Assembly: GCF_021290925.1 (NCBI RefSeq)
Contig: NZ_JAJSLX010000001.1
Coordinates: 1,302,001 to 1,366,000 of the forward strand
DNA length: 64,000 bases
Source of the DNA: Sessilibacter corallicola
GTDB lineage: Bacteria; Pseudomonadota; Gammaproteobacteria; Pseudomonadales; Cellvibrionaceae
Direction of reading: 5' to 3'
The notes beneath the pieces are model-generated. The model did no database searches. It had not been told where the DNA came from and saw only the letters and a list, made by a program, of their open reading frames with translations. Shown here piece by piece: positions 1 to 8,861 of the stretch. Positions within the stretch are counted from its first letter, which is position 1; each line of letters starts with the position of its first letter. The position numbers were made by a program, and so were the translations under genes.

Positions 1-1
1 G

Positions 2-238
2 CTGGCCGCCGCTTTGGCTGAGCAAATTATCGCCGATTCTTATTTTGTTGTGTCTTGGTTTATCACTCACTTCCCGATCATCGAGTCGGAAGTTTTTGAA
101 CGACTCACCGCAAACTATGGCGGTTTTCTGTTTCATCATTTTGCAAGGAATGCCGTAGACTTCGTCATCAATATAAGCCTTGGCGCACTGATTATTTTTG
201 CCTGTATTTGGCTCAGAAAGCATCGATTTGAAATCTAA
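2..238 (+). CDS. C-terminal part of an unidentified membrane protein (5' end outside window)
   Basis: The reading frame is already open at the first codons of the window (Leu-Ala-Ala-Ala-Leu-Ala-Glu...) and ends with TAA at 236-238, so this is most likely the last ~78 residues of a longer gene. The visible part has two hydrophobic stretches, one around '[11 protein letters not shown]' and a stronger one, '[18 protein letters not shown]', followed by a basic tail (RKHRFEI) typical of a cytoplasmic end. I do not recognise the family. It lies 41 bp before sstT on the same strand and may be co-transcribed with it. A TTG at 14 could be a start, but no Shine-Dalgarno sequence is visible before it. 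Confidence 0.5.
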   Translation: MAAALAEQIIADSYFVVSWFITHFPIIESEVFERLTANYGGFLFHHFARNAVDFVINISLGALIIFACIWLRKHRFEI

Positions 239-279
239 CCCGTCGTGCCTGCAAGCCGACGGAAAACCGAAGGAATTGC

Positions 280-1515
280 ATGGAACAGACAATAAAAACA
301 TCACCTCTGAGTAATTTTTTTAACCAATACCTCATTGTATTAATTGCACTCGGCATCGTTCTCGGTGCCATCGTCGGCAGCGTTGCTCCGTCAGTCGGTG
401 TTGCCCTGGGGTTATTTGGTGAGCTTTTTGTCGGTGCCTTACGGGCAGTTGCACCGATCCTAGTATTCACCTTGCTGTTAACCGCTATCGCGACTCGATC
501 GCAAAATAGCAGCCTGAGTTTTGGCCCTATCATCTCTCTGTACGCCATAGGCACATTTAGCGCAGCGTTCATCGCGGTAGTGCTGAGCATGGCGTTTCCC
601 TCAGAATTGATCCTGAACAACTCAGCAGGCGACATCAATCCGCCCAATGACGTGAAAGAAGTGCTGAGGAATCTTCTGTTTCGGATTGTCGATAACCCCA
701 ACAACGCACTGGTTACCGGCAACTACATCGCGCTAGTCGCCTGGGCAATTGCTCTGGGCTTTGCCTTGCGTGGCGCAGCCGAGAGCACAAAAACCTTGCT
801 GAGTGATTGCGCTCAGGCGATTTCTACGTTGACTCGCTGGGTGATTCGTTTGGCACCGATTGGTGTCTTTGGGCTTGTGTGCAAAACTGTGGCTCAAACT
901 GGGTTGGGAGCAATGACAAACTTTGTTCACTTACTCGCCGTGCTGCTGGCGTCTATGTTGTTGGTGGCTTTAGTGGTGAACCCTCTGATTGCATTCGTGA
1001 AACTCAGAAGAAATCCTTATCCACTGATTTTTACCTGCCTAAAAGAAAGTGGTATTACCGCATTTTTCACACGCAGCTCCGCCGCCAATATTCCAGTCAA
1101 CTTGGAATTGTGCAGACGCTTGAAATTAAATGAAGAGCTTTATTCAGTGTCGATTCCACTGGGGGCAAACGTGAATATGGCAGGCGCGGCCATTACCATC
1201 ACAGTCATGACGCTCGCTGCGGTCAACACCCTCGGCATTGAAGTCAGTTTTGTATCAGCGCTATTGCTGAGCATTATTGCCGCTGTTTCGGCCTGTGGTG
1301 CCAGCGGTGTTGCGGGTGGCTCTCTGTTGCTGATTCCTCTGGCGTGCAACCTATTCGGCATCAGCGGCGATGTGGCAAGCCAAGTCATTGCCATTGGCTT
1401 TGTCATTAGTGTGGTTCAAGACTCAGCAGAAACCGCATTGAACAGCTCCACCGACGTCGTCTTTACCGCCTCTTGCAGCGATACACTGGAATTAAATTCT
1501 TCCGACAAAAGTTAA
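280..1515 (+). CDS. sstT: Serine/threonine:Na+ symporter SstT
   Basis: Inner-membrane sodium-coupled importer of serine and threonine, of the dicarboxylate/amino acid:cation symporter (DAACS) family. At 411 residues it has the usual SstT length. The N-terminus ([19 protein letters not shown]) and the central segment '[17 protein letters not shown]', with its Ser-rich re-entrant loop, are typical. So is the substrate/Na+ region '[19 protein letters not shown]', followed by '[19 protein letters not shown]'. Many hydrophobic helices are visible throughout. ATG at 280 follows an AAGGA Shine-Dalgarno sequence. A strong intrinsic terminator lies 35 bp after the stop, so transcription probably ends here. 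Confidence 0.95.
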   Translation: MEQTIKTSPLSNFFNQYLIVLIALGIVLGAIVGSVAPSVGVALGLFGELFVGALRAVAPILVFTLLLTAIATRSQNSSLSFGPIISLYAIGTFSAAFIAVVLSMAFPSELILNNSAGDINPPNDVKEVLRNLLFRIVDNPNNALVTGNYIALVAWAIALGFALRGAAESTKTLLSDCAQAISTLTRWVIRLAPIGVFGLVCKTVAQTGLGAMTNFVHLLAVLLASMLLVALVVNPLIAFVKLRRNPYPLIFTCLKESGITAFFTRSSAANIPVNLELCRRLKLNEELYSVSIPLGANVNMAGAAITITVMTLAAVNTLGIEVSFVSALLLSIIAAVSACGASGVAGGSLLLIPLACNLFGISGDVASQVIAIGFVISVVQDSAETALNSSTDVVFTASCSDTLELNSSDKS

Positions 1516-1549
1516 TTCCTAACACCCGTTTAGATTTTTAGGATTACTC

Positions 1550-1589
1550 AGGCTAACAAACACAGTAACGTTTGTTAGCCTGTTTTTTT
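1550..1589 (+). terminator. Intrinsic terminator of sstT
   Basis: Perfect 12-bp stem AGGCTAACAAAC / GTTTGTTAGCCT (1550-1561 and 1570-1581) with an 8-nt loop, followed by seven T residues at 1583-1589. This is a textbook rho-independent terminator. Confidence 0.92.
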
Positions 1590-1784
1590 ACTGCCGCCAT
1601 TAACCAATATATTGCCCAAGCAACCTCGAACCAACAATTTCCCCCACTAAAACTGAGACACACCTTTATACAACCCTCAATAAGTAAGGGGTAATATCGT
1701 TATGCTCTTTCGGTCTTGGTTTTGCATTTTAAAGTTGTCAGAATACTGTTCTTCTTTTTGGTCTCTCAGATTTAGGGCAAATTA

Positions 1785-2300
1785 ATGAAAGCATTAGAGT
1801 TGTTTATAGAATCCGTACTTTTTCGAAGTCGGTGGTTGTTAGCGCCATTTTTTCTCGGATTAATCGTGGCAACCTTGGCCCTACTCGCCAAATTTTTCAA
1901 AGAACTCTACATTCTTGTTGCTGAACTTTTCACGCTCAGCTCCAGTGAAGTGATCATATCGATTTTAACCCTGGTAGATACCACATTAATCGCAAGCTTA
2001 TTGTTCATTATTATCTTAAGTGGTTACGAAAGTTTCGTTTCGAAAATAGAATTTAATAACCATGAAGACCGCCCCGATTGGATGGGCAAGGTAGGATTTT
2101 CTGAACTGAAATTAAAATTGATTGGCGCCATTGTCGCCATCTCCGCCATTGAATTACTAAAATCCTTTATCGGCGGAGAAAGCGAATCAACAGAAATTAT
2201 CGGCTGGAAAATCGCGATTCACATGACGTTTGTTGTATCTGGTGTTTTATTCGCACTCACCGATTATATTTCTGCTAAGAAAAATCAAACCTCAAAGTAA
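1785..2300 (+). CDS. UPF0114 / YqhA family inner-membrane protein
   Basis: A 171-residue membrane protein that matches the UPF0114 (YqhA, TIGR00645) family. It starts with the typical 'ALELFIESVLFRSRWLLAPFFLGL', has a central hydrophobic segment ending in 'ILSGYESFVSKIEF', and a third block 'LKLIGAIVAISAIELLKSFI' before a final helix. Four transmembrane segments can be drawn. The biochemical function of the family is not known. The gene stands alone between the sstT terminator and the convergent cupin gene; its own promoter must lie in 1590-1784. Confidence 0.9.
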   Translation: MKALELFIESVLFRSRWLLAPFFLGLIVATLALLAKFFKELYILVAELFTLSSSEVIISILTLVDTTLIASLLFIIILSGYESFVSKIEFNNHEDRPDWMGKVGFSELKLKLIGAIVAISAIELLKSFIGGESESTEIIGWKIAIHMTFVVSGVLFALTDYISAKKNQTSK

Positions 2301-2333
2301 GTTCTCACGACTTTCAAGCGCGCGGTTATCAAG

Positions 2334-2894
2334 CTAATCGTGCGCTAGTCTTTCAATAATCTCTTTGTGCTGCGGAAACTTGTTAAGCAACTCTTTTTTA
2401 GTGATCAACACCATATCTTCCATTTCCCAACCTGGCGCCACCGCTTCACTCACCAAGCCATACTCACCTTCGGTAAGCTCAGCCGCTTTAAAGGTTCCAC
2501 CAGTAACGGCCAATTGCAACTGTTGGCCGTTAGCGATATCTGGACCAACCACCACTTTTTCATAACGACCATCAGGGTGAATCAAATGATAAGTAATCGG
2601 CGAACCCAAATGGAAATACTCGATTCCATCTGAATATTTCGTATGAAAGTGATCAACAGAATTATCATGGGTTAACATGTAATAGATGGTGGTTAACGTA
2701 GACCGCTCTCCCCGCTCAGTGGCAACACGATCTCGGTGATTTGCTTTAAAACTCTGTCTAAAATAACCGCCTTCAAAATGACCCTCTAAGTCTAATATCT
2801 CAATAATTTGATCTTTAGAGAGTGCTTTTTCAGCGTGGGCAGAAGCCGCCAACAGGCAAGCACTCATAAAAACCAGCAAAATTTTTAATAACAT
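2334..2894 (-). CDS. Exported cupin protein of the DUF985 family
   Basis: About 186 residues from the chosen ATG at 2894. That start gives a clean signal peptide (MLLKILLVFMSACLLAASAHA); an in-frame codon at 2981 would put ~29 residues in front of it and hide the signal. The mature part is a DUF985 cupin: 'LEGHFEGGYFRQSF', 'STTIYYML'-like strands, 'HFHTKYSDGIEYFHLGSPI' with clustered His/Glu that could bind a metal, then 'GTFKAAEL' and 'GLVSEAVAPGWEMEDMVL'. The family is often described as sugar-epimerase-like, but no enzymatic role is established here. A Sec signal is unusual for this family, which is mostly cytoplasmic. Convergent with the UPF0114 gene. Confidence 0.88.
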   Translation of the reverse strand: MLLKILLVFMSACLLAASAHAEKALSKDQIIEILDLEGHFEGGYFRQSFKANHRDRVATERGERSTLTTIYYMLTHDNSVDHFHTKYSDGIEYFHLGSPITYHLIHPDGRYEKVVVGPDIANGQQLQLAVTGGTFKAAELTEGEYGLVSEAVAPGWEMEDMVLITKKELLNKFPQHKEIIERLAHD

Positions 2895-3153
2895 AAATAT
2901 TCCAAATTTTATTAATGTAAAAATTTCTCTCAAAAAGCTCGCTTCTATGAATGGCGTATTTGTATTCGTATAAAGGTACAAACACGCCTATAAGTATTTA
3001 TGATAACTCTCAATCAATAACAATCATTCACCACTACTTAAGCAGTAAGAATAACTTTAGTGCCTACAAAAACAACTTTCAGGTAATTGCTCAATTTTAC
3101 CAAGGGGATAAGATCACTCAACTCCCAACATCAACACAACATGGACTGTTTCT

Positions 3154-3891
3154 ATGAAAATACTGCTCCTAATTTTAGCCATAACGCTATTAACCACCGT
3201 TAATACACAGGCAAACAACTCAGTCAATATTGCTGACGATTTCATGATGAAAATAAATCTGGATAATTTTAGAGTTGTAAGATTTCCACTAGCCCATAGA
3301 AATTTCATTTTTCATTCAATTGACAACCCTGCGTGTATAGCATCAACATTCAGCGCAGAAGACCCAATACCTACAACGGAGCTAGAAACTTTCTTTCCAA
3401 GATTAGACGGAGCTAACGGGGTACTTTTTAAAGATTGCGACACCAACGATATAACTCAACGCTTTACCTACGCGAATAAAAAAATAAAAAATTATTTGGG
3501 GCAATGCCTTACAGAAGTAGACTGGCCTTCATCTTTGAGTGTAACAGCCTGCGACAGAGCGAATGGCAGAATTCTAGACAGATCAATTCGTTACAGAGAA
3601 TCCTTATTGTTTTCTTCTTGCGATGGTTCTGGATCACAAGAATGGGACTTAGATACGTCATCGGGAAATAGTATTTCGTTTCATAAAGGCAACAGATGCC
3701 CAACCTTCACCGGAGAATCGCTAGCTCTAATGACTACTTGTGGAAGTTTCGGCACTAGAAATATAGTAGAAGATAGCTTTTTTGCTGGTGTTGAGAGTTG
3801 CTCTCTTCGAGGCCAAACCCATTTTATTGAGAACCCAGAAGGCGGCCAAGTTATCCTTGAACGTATCATTCCTATCGTTATTCCACTCTAA
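3154..3891 (+). CDS. Secreted Cys-rich protein with ricin-type (beta-trefoil-like) repeats, function unknown
   Basis: 245 residues with an obvious N-terminal signal peptide (MKILLLILAITLLTTVNTQA, then NNS), so exported. The mature part has eight cysteines. The middle contains segments like those of ricin-B lectin repeats: 'QCLTEVDWPSSLSVTACD', then 'LLFSSCDGSGSQEWDL' with a Q-x-W motif, then 'GNRCPTF'. An earlier 'CDTNDITQRFTY' resembles a degenerate copy. A carbohydrate-binding beta-trefoil is inferred, not proven, and no catalytic domain is visible. No strong Shine-Dalgarno precedes ATG 3154. Its stop codon overlaps the end of the convergent pspF gene. It may be a lineage-specific gene. Confidence 0.7.
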   Translation: MKILLLILAITLLTTVNTQANNSVNIADDFMMKINLDNFRVVRFPLAHRNFIFHSIDNPACIASTFSAEDPIPTTELETFFPRLDGANGVLFKDCDTNDITQRFTYANKKIKNYLGQCLTEVDWPSSLSVTACDRANGRILDRSIRYRESLLFSSCDGSGSQEWDLDTSSGNSISFHKGNRCPTFTGESLALMTTCGSFGTRNIVEDSFFAGVESCSLRGQTHFIENPEGGQVILERIIPIVIPL

Positions 3892-4943
3892 TTAAACTTA
3901 CGCCAAAGCACGCGAAATTGATCGTAGCTTAATCCCAAAATACTTGCTGCTCGGCCTTGATGATGATTAGCTAGGTCCATAGCAGCGAGTATTTGCTCTT
4001 TCTCCCAAGCTTCTCGCCGCTCTTTAAAGCCTTTCAAAGACAATTCATCAACAGCAGATGGCGTTACTCTTTCGATATTTTTATTGTTTATTGATGCGGA
4101 TTCCAACGGACTAATTTCTGACGCATGATGAACATCGGAATTAATCGTAGTATCAGACCAAGGAATTTCGAACGGATCTAACACCACCTCTTGAATCGGA
4201 TCGGTGGGATTTTTACAACGAAATAAAGACCGCTCTACAGAGTTCTTCAGCTCACGAATATTTCCAGGCCAAGCATATTCCAACAATTCATTTTCGACAG
4301 TTTCGGAAAATCCTGGAAAATAATCCCAATTTAAATTGCGCACAAAACTCACGGCAAAATGTTCCGCCAGCAACAGTATGTCGTCACCACGCTGTCGCAA
4401 CGGTGGCACATGAATAACATCAAACGCTAAGCGATCGAGTAAATCCAATCGAAATTCGCCAGCTTCGGCCATTCTTTTTAGATTTCCGTGGGTTGCACCA
4501 ATCACTCTCGCTTGTGTGTGCAATGTTTTTTGGCCGCCGATACGCTCGAATTCTCCGTATTCCAAAACACGAAGTATTTTTTCTTGTACACGCAAAGAAA
4601 GCGTGGCGATCTCATCCAAAAACAACGTACCTTCGCCAGCGCGCTCAAAAAAGCCTTGCTGAGCTTTTGTCGCCCCAGTAAATGAGCCCGCCTCATGACC
4701 AAACAGAGTCGATTCAACCAAACTCTCTGAAAGCGCGGCGCAATTCACCTTTATAAAAGGCTCTTCCCATCGAGGAGAGAGGAAATGGGTTCTATGTGCA
4801 ATCAATTCCTTACCCGACCCCCGTTCACCTAGAATCAACACCGGTCGATCTAACTGAGCCAAGCGAGATGCATGATCAAGCGCATCCAAGAAAAGCGGGC
4901 TCTGGCCCAGTGCCTTTTGCTGGCCCTGGTCATAATTGGCCAT
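3888..4943 (-). CDS. pspF: PspF, sigma-54-dependent activator of the phage shock operon
   Basis: Enhancer-binding AAA+ ATPase without a receiver domain, as in PspF; it activates sigma-54 RNA polymerase at psp promoters and is held inactive by PspA. With ATG at 4943 (AGGTGG Shine-Dalgarno 5 nt upstream, better than the GTG at 4952) it has ~351 residues. Walker A is GERGSGKE (about residues 39-46), Walker B region '[11 protein letters not shown]', and the arginine-finger/sensor region 'FRLDLLDRLAFDVIHVPPLRQR' is followed by 'AWPGNIRELKN'. The C-terminal helix-turn-helix is 'GRAASILGLSYDQFRVLWRK'. The sigma-54-contacting loop reads GSFTGA (about residues 86-91) where nearly all family members have GAFTGA. 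Divergent from pspA; the last 4 bp overlap the convergent secreted-protein gene. Confidence 0.95.
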   Translation of the reverse strand: MANYDQGQQKALGQSPLFLDALDHASRLAQLDRPVLILGERGSGKELIAHRTHFLSPRWEEPFIKVNCAALSESLVESTLFGHEAGSFTGATKAQQGFFERAGEGTLFLDEIATLSLRVQEKILRVLEYGEFERIGGQKTLHTQARVIGATHGNLKRMAEAGEFRLDLLDRLAFDVIHVPPLRQRGDDILLLAEHFAVSFVRNLNWDYFPGFSETVENELLEYAWPGNIRELKNSVERSLFRCKNPTDPIQEVVLDPFEIPWSDTTINSDVHHASEISPLESASINNKNIERVTPSAVDELSLKGFKERREAWEKEQILAAMDLANHHQGRAASILGLSYDQFRVLWRKFN

Positions 4944-5057
4944 ATAAACCACCTTTTGGTGAAAACTTTAGTAAATTTAACCAAAAACAAGTTCAAAAGA
5001 CCAGCCTAGCATCTTGAATATCGATTTATTCCTTTAAAAACAACGAGTTAAAAACCT

Positions 5058-5073
5058 TGGCACAATCTCAGCT
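5058..5073 (+). promoter_or_regulatory. Sigma-54 promoter of pspABC
   Basis: TGGCAC-AATCT-CAGCT matches the sigma-54 consensus TGGCAC-N5-TTGCA/T at the -24 GG (5059-5060) and the -12 GC (5071-5072), with exactly the required 10 bp between them. It sits between divergent pspF and pspA, about 60 bp before the pspA start. PspF is the expected activator. Confidence 0.88.
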
Positions 5074-5130
5074 ATGTACACTGCACACAACAAAGATATT
5101 TCAGTAAGACGTATAAGTCAGGAGATAAAC

Positions 5131-5805
5131 GTGGGTATTTTTTCAAGATTTAGCGACATTGTTCAGTCCAACATCAACAGCATGTTAGATCGTGCTGAAG
5201 ACCCGGAAAAAATGATCCGAATGATGATTTCGGAAATGGAAGAAACACTGATTGAAGTCAGAAGCGCGAGCGCTCGCATTATTGCCGACAAAAAAACCGC
5301 TCAGCGACGTTTGGACAACATGGAAAAAGACGCCGCTGAGTGGGAGCGAAAAGCAAAACTTGCACTGTCTAAAAACAGAGAAGATCTTGCCCGTGCTGCC
5401 CTGGCAGAAAAACAAGCCATTCTCGAAGAAATTGAGTTGATTAATGATGAACTCAAAAATCTCGAAGAACACTTAGAAAAGTTGGACGTAGAAATTTCTC
5501 AATTGCAAACCAAGCTCGATGATGCCAAAGCAAAAGAGAAAACCATGAAATTGCGCCAGCAAACCACCAGCGCACGCATGAAAACCAAGCGTCAAAACGA
5601 ACGCTCAAATGTTGAAGATGCTTTCTCTAAATTTGAAAAATTCGAACAACGTTTGGATAAGTACGAAAGCGAACTGGAAGCAATGGATCTTGGCAAAGGT
5701 AAATCAGGCAACTTAAACCAGCAATTTGCCGATCTTGAAAATGACGACAAACTCAACGCCGAGATTGAGCGTCTGAAAAAGGACATCAACACCAACAATA
5801 ATTAA
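5131..5805 (+). CDS. pspA: PspA, phage shock protein A (IM30/ESCRT-III-like)
   Basis: Peripheral inner-membrane protein that stabilises damaged membranes and inhibits PspF. The GTG at 5131 is chosen. It gives the standard N-terminus (M)GIFSRFSDIVQSNINSML, has AGGAG at 5120-5124, and lies downstream of the predicted transcription start. An ATG at 5074 would lie inside the promoter. The ~224 residues are almost entirely coiled-coil, including 'AEDPEKMIRMMISEMEETLIEVR' (the conserved helix) and long charged heptads. First gene of pspA-pspB-pspC. Transcription is expected to depend on sigma-54 and PspF. Confidence 0.96.
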   Translation: MGIFSRFSDIVQSNINSMLDRAEDPEKMIRMMISEMEETLIEVRSASARIIADKKTAQRRLDNMEKDAAEWERKAKLALSKNREDLARAALAEKQAILEEIELINDELKNLEEHLEKLDVEISQLQTKLDDAKAKEKTMKLRQQTTSARMKTKRQNERSNVEDAFSKFEKFEQRLDKYESELEAMDLGKGKSGNLNQQFADLENDDKLNAEIERLKKDINTNNN

Positions 5806-5828
5806 TTACTCAGGAGCTCTAAGAGCCA

Positions 5829-6080
5829 ATGTCATTTTCAACATTTTTAATTGCACCGACGATTATCTTTGTCGCGTTCGTCGCTCCATTATGGTTGATA
5901 TTGCACTACCGAAGTAAAAAGCGCGAAGAAACCGGTTTAAGCGAGCACGAACGCCAACAAATGGAAGATTTATTGGTGAAACTCGACAAAATGACCGATC
6001 GAGTTGAAACCCTGGAAAAGATTTTAGATGAACGTCACGGAAGCTGGCGCGACAAATTCAAAGAGGAGCAATACAAATAA
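5829..6080 (+). CDS. pspB: PspB, phage shock protein B
   Basis: 83-residue inner-membrane protein. One N-terminal transmembrane helix (FLIAPTIIFVAFVAPLWLILHY) is followed by a cytoplasmic amphipathic/coiled-coil part with 'SEHERQQMEDLLVKLDKMTDRVETLEKIL', the typical PspB C-terminus. With PspC it senses membrane stress and draws PspA away from PspF. An AGGAG Shine-Dalgarno (within 'caggagctct') precedes it; its stop overlaps the pspC start (TAATG), which points to translational coupling. Confidence 0.95.
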   Translation: MSFSTFLIAPTIIFVAFVAPLWLILHYRSKKREETGLSEHERQQMEDLLVKLDKMTDRVETLEKILDERHGSWRDKFKEEQYK

Positions 6081-6550
6081 TGAGTCATTACTCAAAACAT
6101 AAATATGGCTTCAATTACGACCGCTGGAAACATCGCAAAAATACCGGATACAACCGCAACCTTTACCGCAACAAACGCGACGGAAAAATATTTGGCGTCT
6201 GCGCCGGACTTGCCGATCACTTGAATTTAGATCACTGGGTTGTTCGCGTCCTTTTTATCGGTTCATTTTTTATTGTCGGACCTTTTACTTTCTGGGCATA
6301 CATTGCCGGTGCGCTTCTACTGTCGAAGCGCCCAAAGGAATGGAAACCGGAATACGAATACGATGAAGAGCGTGGTCAGTATCGGGAAAAAACCATCTTC
6401 AAACACTCCAAACCGGCCCCACAACGTTTGCGAGTCGCCCGAGAAAAAATGGATGCGACCTTAAAACGAATTGAAAATATGGAGCGGTACGTAACCTCCT
6501 CTCGTTACGATTTAGACCGCCAGTTTGCCGATATGGAACGCGGCAAGTAA
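6080..6550 (+). CDS. pspC: PspC, phage shock protein C
   Basis: 156-residue PspC-domain protein. The family core is clear: 'LYRNKRDGKIFGVCAGLADHLNLDHWVVRVLFIGSFF' followed by a transmembrane helix and 'LLLSKRP'. The C-terminal tail from about residue 95 is charged and ends in a short coiled coil ('MDATLKRIENMERYVTSSRYDLDRQFADM') as in other gammaproteobacterial PspC. It acts with PspB as membrane sensor and relieves PspA inhibition of PspF. The start overlaps the pspB stop by 1 nt. Confidence 0.95.
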   Translation: MSHYSKHKYGFNYDRWKHRKNTGYNRNLYRNKRDGKIFGVCAGLADHLNLDHWVVRVLFIGSFFIVGPFTFWAYIAGALLLSKRPKEWKPEYEYDEERGQYREKTIFKHSKPAPQRLRVAREKMDATLKRIENMERYVTSSRYDLDRQFADMERGK

Positions 6551-6569
6551 CGCATTGATGCATCTTTGA

Positions 6570-6635
6570 GGGAGTCTGGCTAAAACAATACAATCGAATA
6601 ATTCGATGTCGATAACGTAAACCACAGAGACTCCC
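6570..6635. repeat. Inverted repeat after pspC
   Basis: GGGAGTCT (6570-6577) and AGACTCCC (6628-6635) form a perfect 8-bp inverted repeat with a 50-nt interval that itself holds CGAATAATTCG. There is no T-tract, so a terminator is doubtful; an RNA structure or protein site between pspC and the next gene is possible. Confidence 0.35.
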
Positions 6636-6765
6636 ATCTCATTTAATAAATACGATTTTTATTGAACTCAGTGTTCAAGGGATTTTCTCGGTTAAAAATC
6701 GGGAAACTGACAATAACAAGGTCAATAGACAAAAAGAAATTGACCGAATAACACAGGAGACCTAA

Positions 6766-6999
6766 ATGCACTATTTCGAAGAGTTAGTCGCCTTTATTTT
6801 GGTAGTCTCCGTAACCGTATTTTACTTAAACTCAGAATCGCGCATATGCTGGCAAATATCATTCATGGAAATGAGCATTGAAATCACCAAAGGAAACAAC
6901 CACCCAAACACGTCATATAATTCAGATTACAAACTTGAAGCGGGAATAGAGCAGAAAGAAAACGAAGGGCTCGCCCGCTTTAAAAAATGGGCGATTTAA
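6766..6999 (+). CDS. Small single-pass membrane protein downstream of pspC, function unknown
   Basis: 77 residues. ATG 6766 has a good Shine-Dalgarno (AGGAG, 6 nt upstream), which is the main reason to accept it. A hydrophobic N-terminal helix (LVAFILVVSVTVFYL) is followed by a polar, charged tail without recognisable motif. It lies 215 bp after pspC on the same strand and could be a late member of the psp operon, but the gap contains an inverted repeat and may hold its own promoter. It is not PspD, PspE or PspG by sequence. Likely real, product unknown. Confidence 0.55.
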   Translation: MHYFEELVAFILVVSVTVFYLNSESRICWQISFMEMSIEITKGNNHPNTSYNSDYKLEAGIEQKENEGLARFKKWAI

Positions 7000-7067
7000 C
7001 GAAGCTGTTCGAGATGCAATAGTAAACGGCACACAATAAATTTGGCACCGTTCACTCAAACATTTAA

Positions 7068-8861
7068 TTATTTTAGAGAATCTAATTGACCTACGCGAAC
7101 CATCATTTCTGTAATGATTTGCAAATCCAACATAAATTGATACACAGTTTTAAATTCATTCGCGTTATGGCCGGTGTATTTCGTTCCCGGTTCAGACAAT
7201 CCAAATTGAACTCCGTTGGGAAGATAATGCACGGAGGTTGCCCCAGCCGAAGACTTAAATTCACGCGGTAAATCCAAGTTTTCTGTCGCAACATCTAACA
7301 GTGCGTTTACCCAAGCGCCTTCTGGATTACGATACATCGGCTCAGCTATGGAAATATCTAAGCTCATTTCAACATTATTTTCGGCCAACCAACCCACAAC
7401 GCCGGTTTGAATTTCCTGTTTTAATTGTTTGGTTTCTTTACCAACAGGAGCGCGAAGGTTAGTCGCTAGCTTCATGTCTTTATCAGTGACTTTAATGTAG
7501 GTCAGCGACGTTGTTAGCGGGCCCATAAAATCATGAGCGTAATTAATGCCCAGTTTTTCACCGTAGTAATTTAGCCCCCAGTTGGCTGTCGCGTAATGTG
7601 CGGCATCGAGAACATGGTTTTTCTTTACTTTTGTTTTTTCCGGTAATTCATGCAAAAACAGCAACATTCTCGAAACCGGATTAACGCCTGTTTCAGGGCT
7701 GGAAGAATGGGCCGATATACCTTCAACAATCAATTCAATGTGACCGTTTTTAATTTCCGTTGTAATCGAGTAATTACCTTCGTATTTTTTCTGAAACGAT
7801 TTGGCAATTTTATCGAGGCGTTTTTTCGTTCTTTTTAGATTTTTGGCATTAATGGTTGCTTTAGAAACACGAGGAATTTGATTGGTCGCCAAGCCCCCGG
7901 TTAAATCAACAATTTCTAACCCTTTACCTTCTCCCTCATAGGCATCAAACGTTGCCATCACGGTACCATAGCCTTTTTCCGCGATAACCACCGGATAACC
8001 GCCATCTAAAGCTAAATTATATTCAGGCTGAGGGAAACGCTCGAAGTAATAAGGAATCGCCGTAGACGAAGTTTCTTCTGTCGTATCAACCAATAATTTG
8101 AACGTACGATTGAGAGGAATACCCTCATCTTTCAATACTTTCATGGCGTACATTGTGACGATGATTCCGTTTTTATCGTCCTCTGTACCTCGCCCGTACA
8201 GGCGATCCCCCACTAAGGTCATTTTAAAGGGATCTAGCTTTGTGCCATCGTCTAACACCCAATTATCTGGATTAACTGGCACCACATCCCCGTGGGCGTG
8301 AATACCAACGAACTCTTCACCCGTGCCCTCTAGGGTAATTTCCCAAATACGATTATCAACATTTCGAAAACCCAGTCCGAAGTCTTCCGCCAACTCACGA
8401 ATCTCTTCTCCGAGCTTAATAAAATTAGGGTTTTCGTGCTGCTCGTAAGCTTCGTCACGAAACGTCGGAATTTCAACAAATTCGCCAAGCTTTTCAATGG
8501 CTTCTTCGCCGTATTGAATGCGACTGTAGAGACCCACTAAGCGCTGAATAATATGACGCTCAGAAATTGACAGCGCCTTTTTATCGCTCAAGTATTGAGC
8601 AATGGCTTGGTTAACATCAGCGGAAAGCTCTATGTCGTTATCAGCTTGAACAGCCTTGGCGAACGCGGCAAAACGATCGAATTTTTGCTCACTTAACTCC
8701 GCCAAAATGGCCTGATTCTGGGCGAAGCTCAGATTAGCCTGCGACATACCTTCTGGAATGTAGCCGCACAGAGCCAGTGCGCACAATGAAGATTTTATCG
8801 GGGTACGCAAACTCTTCCCGAGAAAATGTTGGAATGGGTTTCTCATATCACTCACTTGCAT
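7068..8861 (-). CDS. Exported M20-family dipeptidase (PepV-like)
   Basis: 597-residue metallopeptidase of the M20 family, dipeptidase type. Zinc ligands and catalytic residues are visible: H190-x-D192 in 'GIHAHGDVVPVNPDNW', D228/D229 in 'GRGTEDDKNG', the E262-E263 pair in 'DTTEETSS', D286 in 'LALDGG', and a late His in 'YTGHNANEF'. The N-terminus has basic residues then a hydrophobic segment (SSLCALALCGYIPEGMSQA), so export to the periplasm is likely. The first ~110 residues before the catalytic domain are an extra helical region. It would cleave dipeptides, probably in peptide scavenging. An alternative ATG is at 8846. Divergent from the TPR-C39 gene. Confidence 0.88.
   Translation of the reverse strand: MQVSDMRNPFQHFLGKSLRTPIKSSLCALALCGYIPEGMSQANLSFAQNQAILAELSEQKFDRFAAFAKAVQADNDIELSADVNQAIAQYLSDKKALSISERHIIQRLVGLYSRIQYGEEAIEKLGEFVEIPTFRDEAYEQHENPNFIKLGEEIRELAEDFGLGFRNVDNRIWEITLEGTGEEFVGIHAHGDVVPVNPDNWVLDDGTKLDPFKMTLVGDRLYGRGTEDDKNGIIVTMYAMKVLKDEGIPLNRTFKLLVDTTEETSSTAIPYYFERFPQPEYNLALDGGYPVVIAEKGYGTVMATFDAYEGEGKGLEIVDLTGGLATNQIPRVSKATINAKNLKRTKKRLDKIAKSFQKKYEGNYSITTEIKNGHIELIVEGISAHSSSPETGVNPVSRMLLFLHELPEKTKVKKNHVLDAAHYATANWGLNYYGEKLGINYAHDFMGPLTTSLTYIKVTDKDMKLATNLRAPVGKETKQLKQEIQTGVVGWLAENNVEMSLDISIAEPMYRNPEGAWVNALLDVATENLDLPREFKSSAGATSVHYLPNGVQFGLSEPGTKYTGHNANEFKTVYQFMLDLQIITEMMVRVGQLDSLK

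Noticed and set aside
213-722. Long antisense frame over sstT (and similar frames over phaC, hemX, comM, algZ)
   Set aside because: They lie fully inside well-supported genes on the other strand and have no family-like sequence.
5074-5130. Earlier ATG for pspA
   Set aside because: It lies at the edge of the sigma-54 promoter, upstream of the predicted transcript start, and the standard PspA N-terminus begins at GTG 5131.
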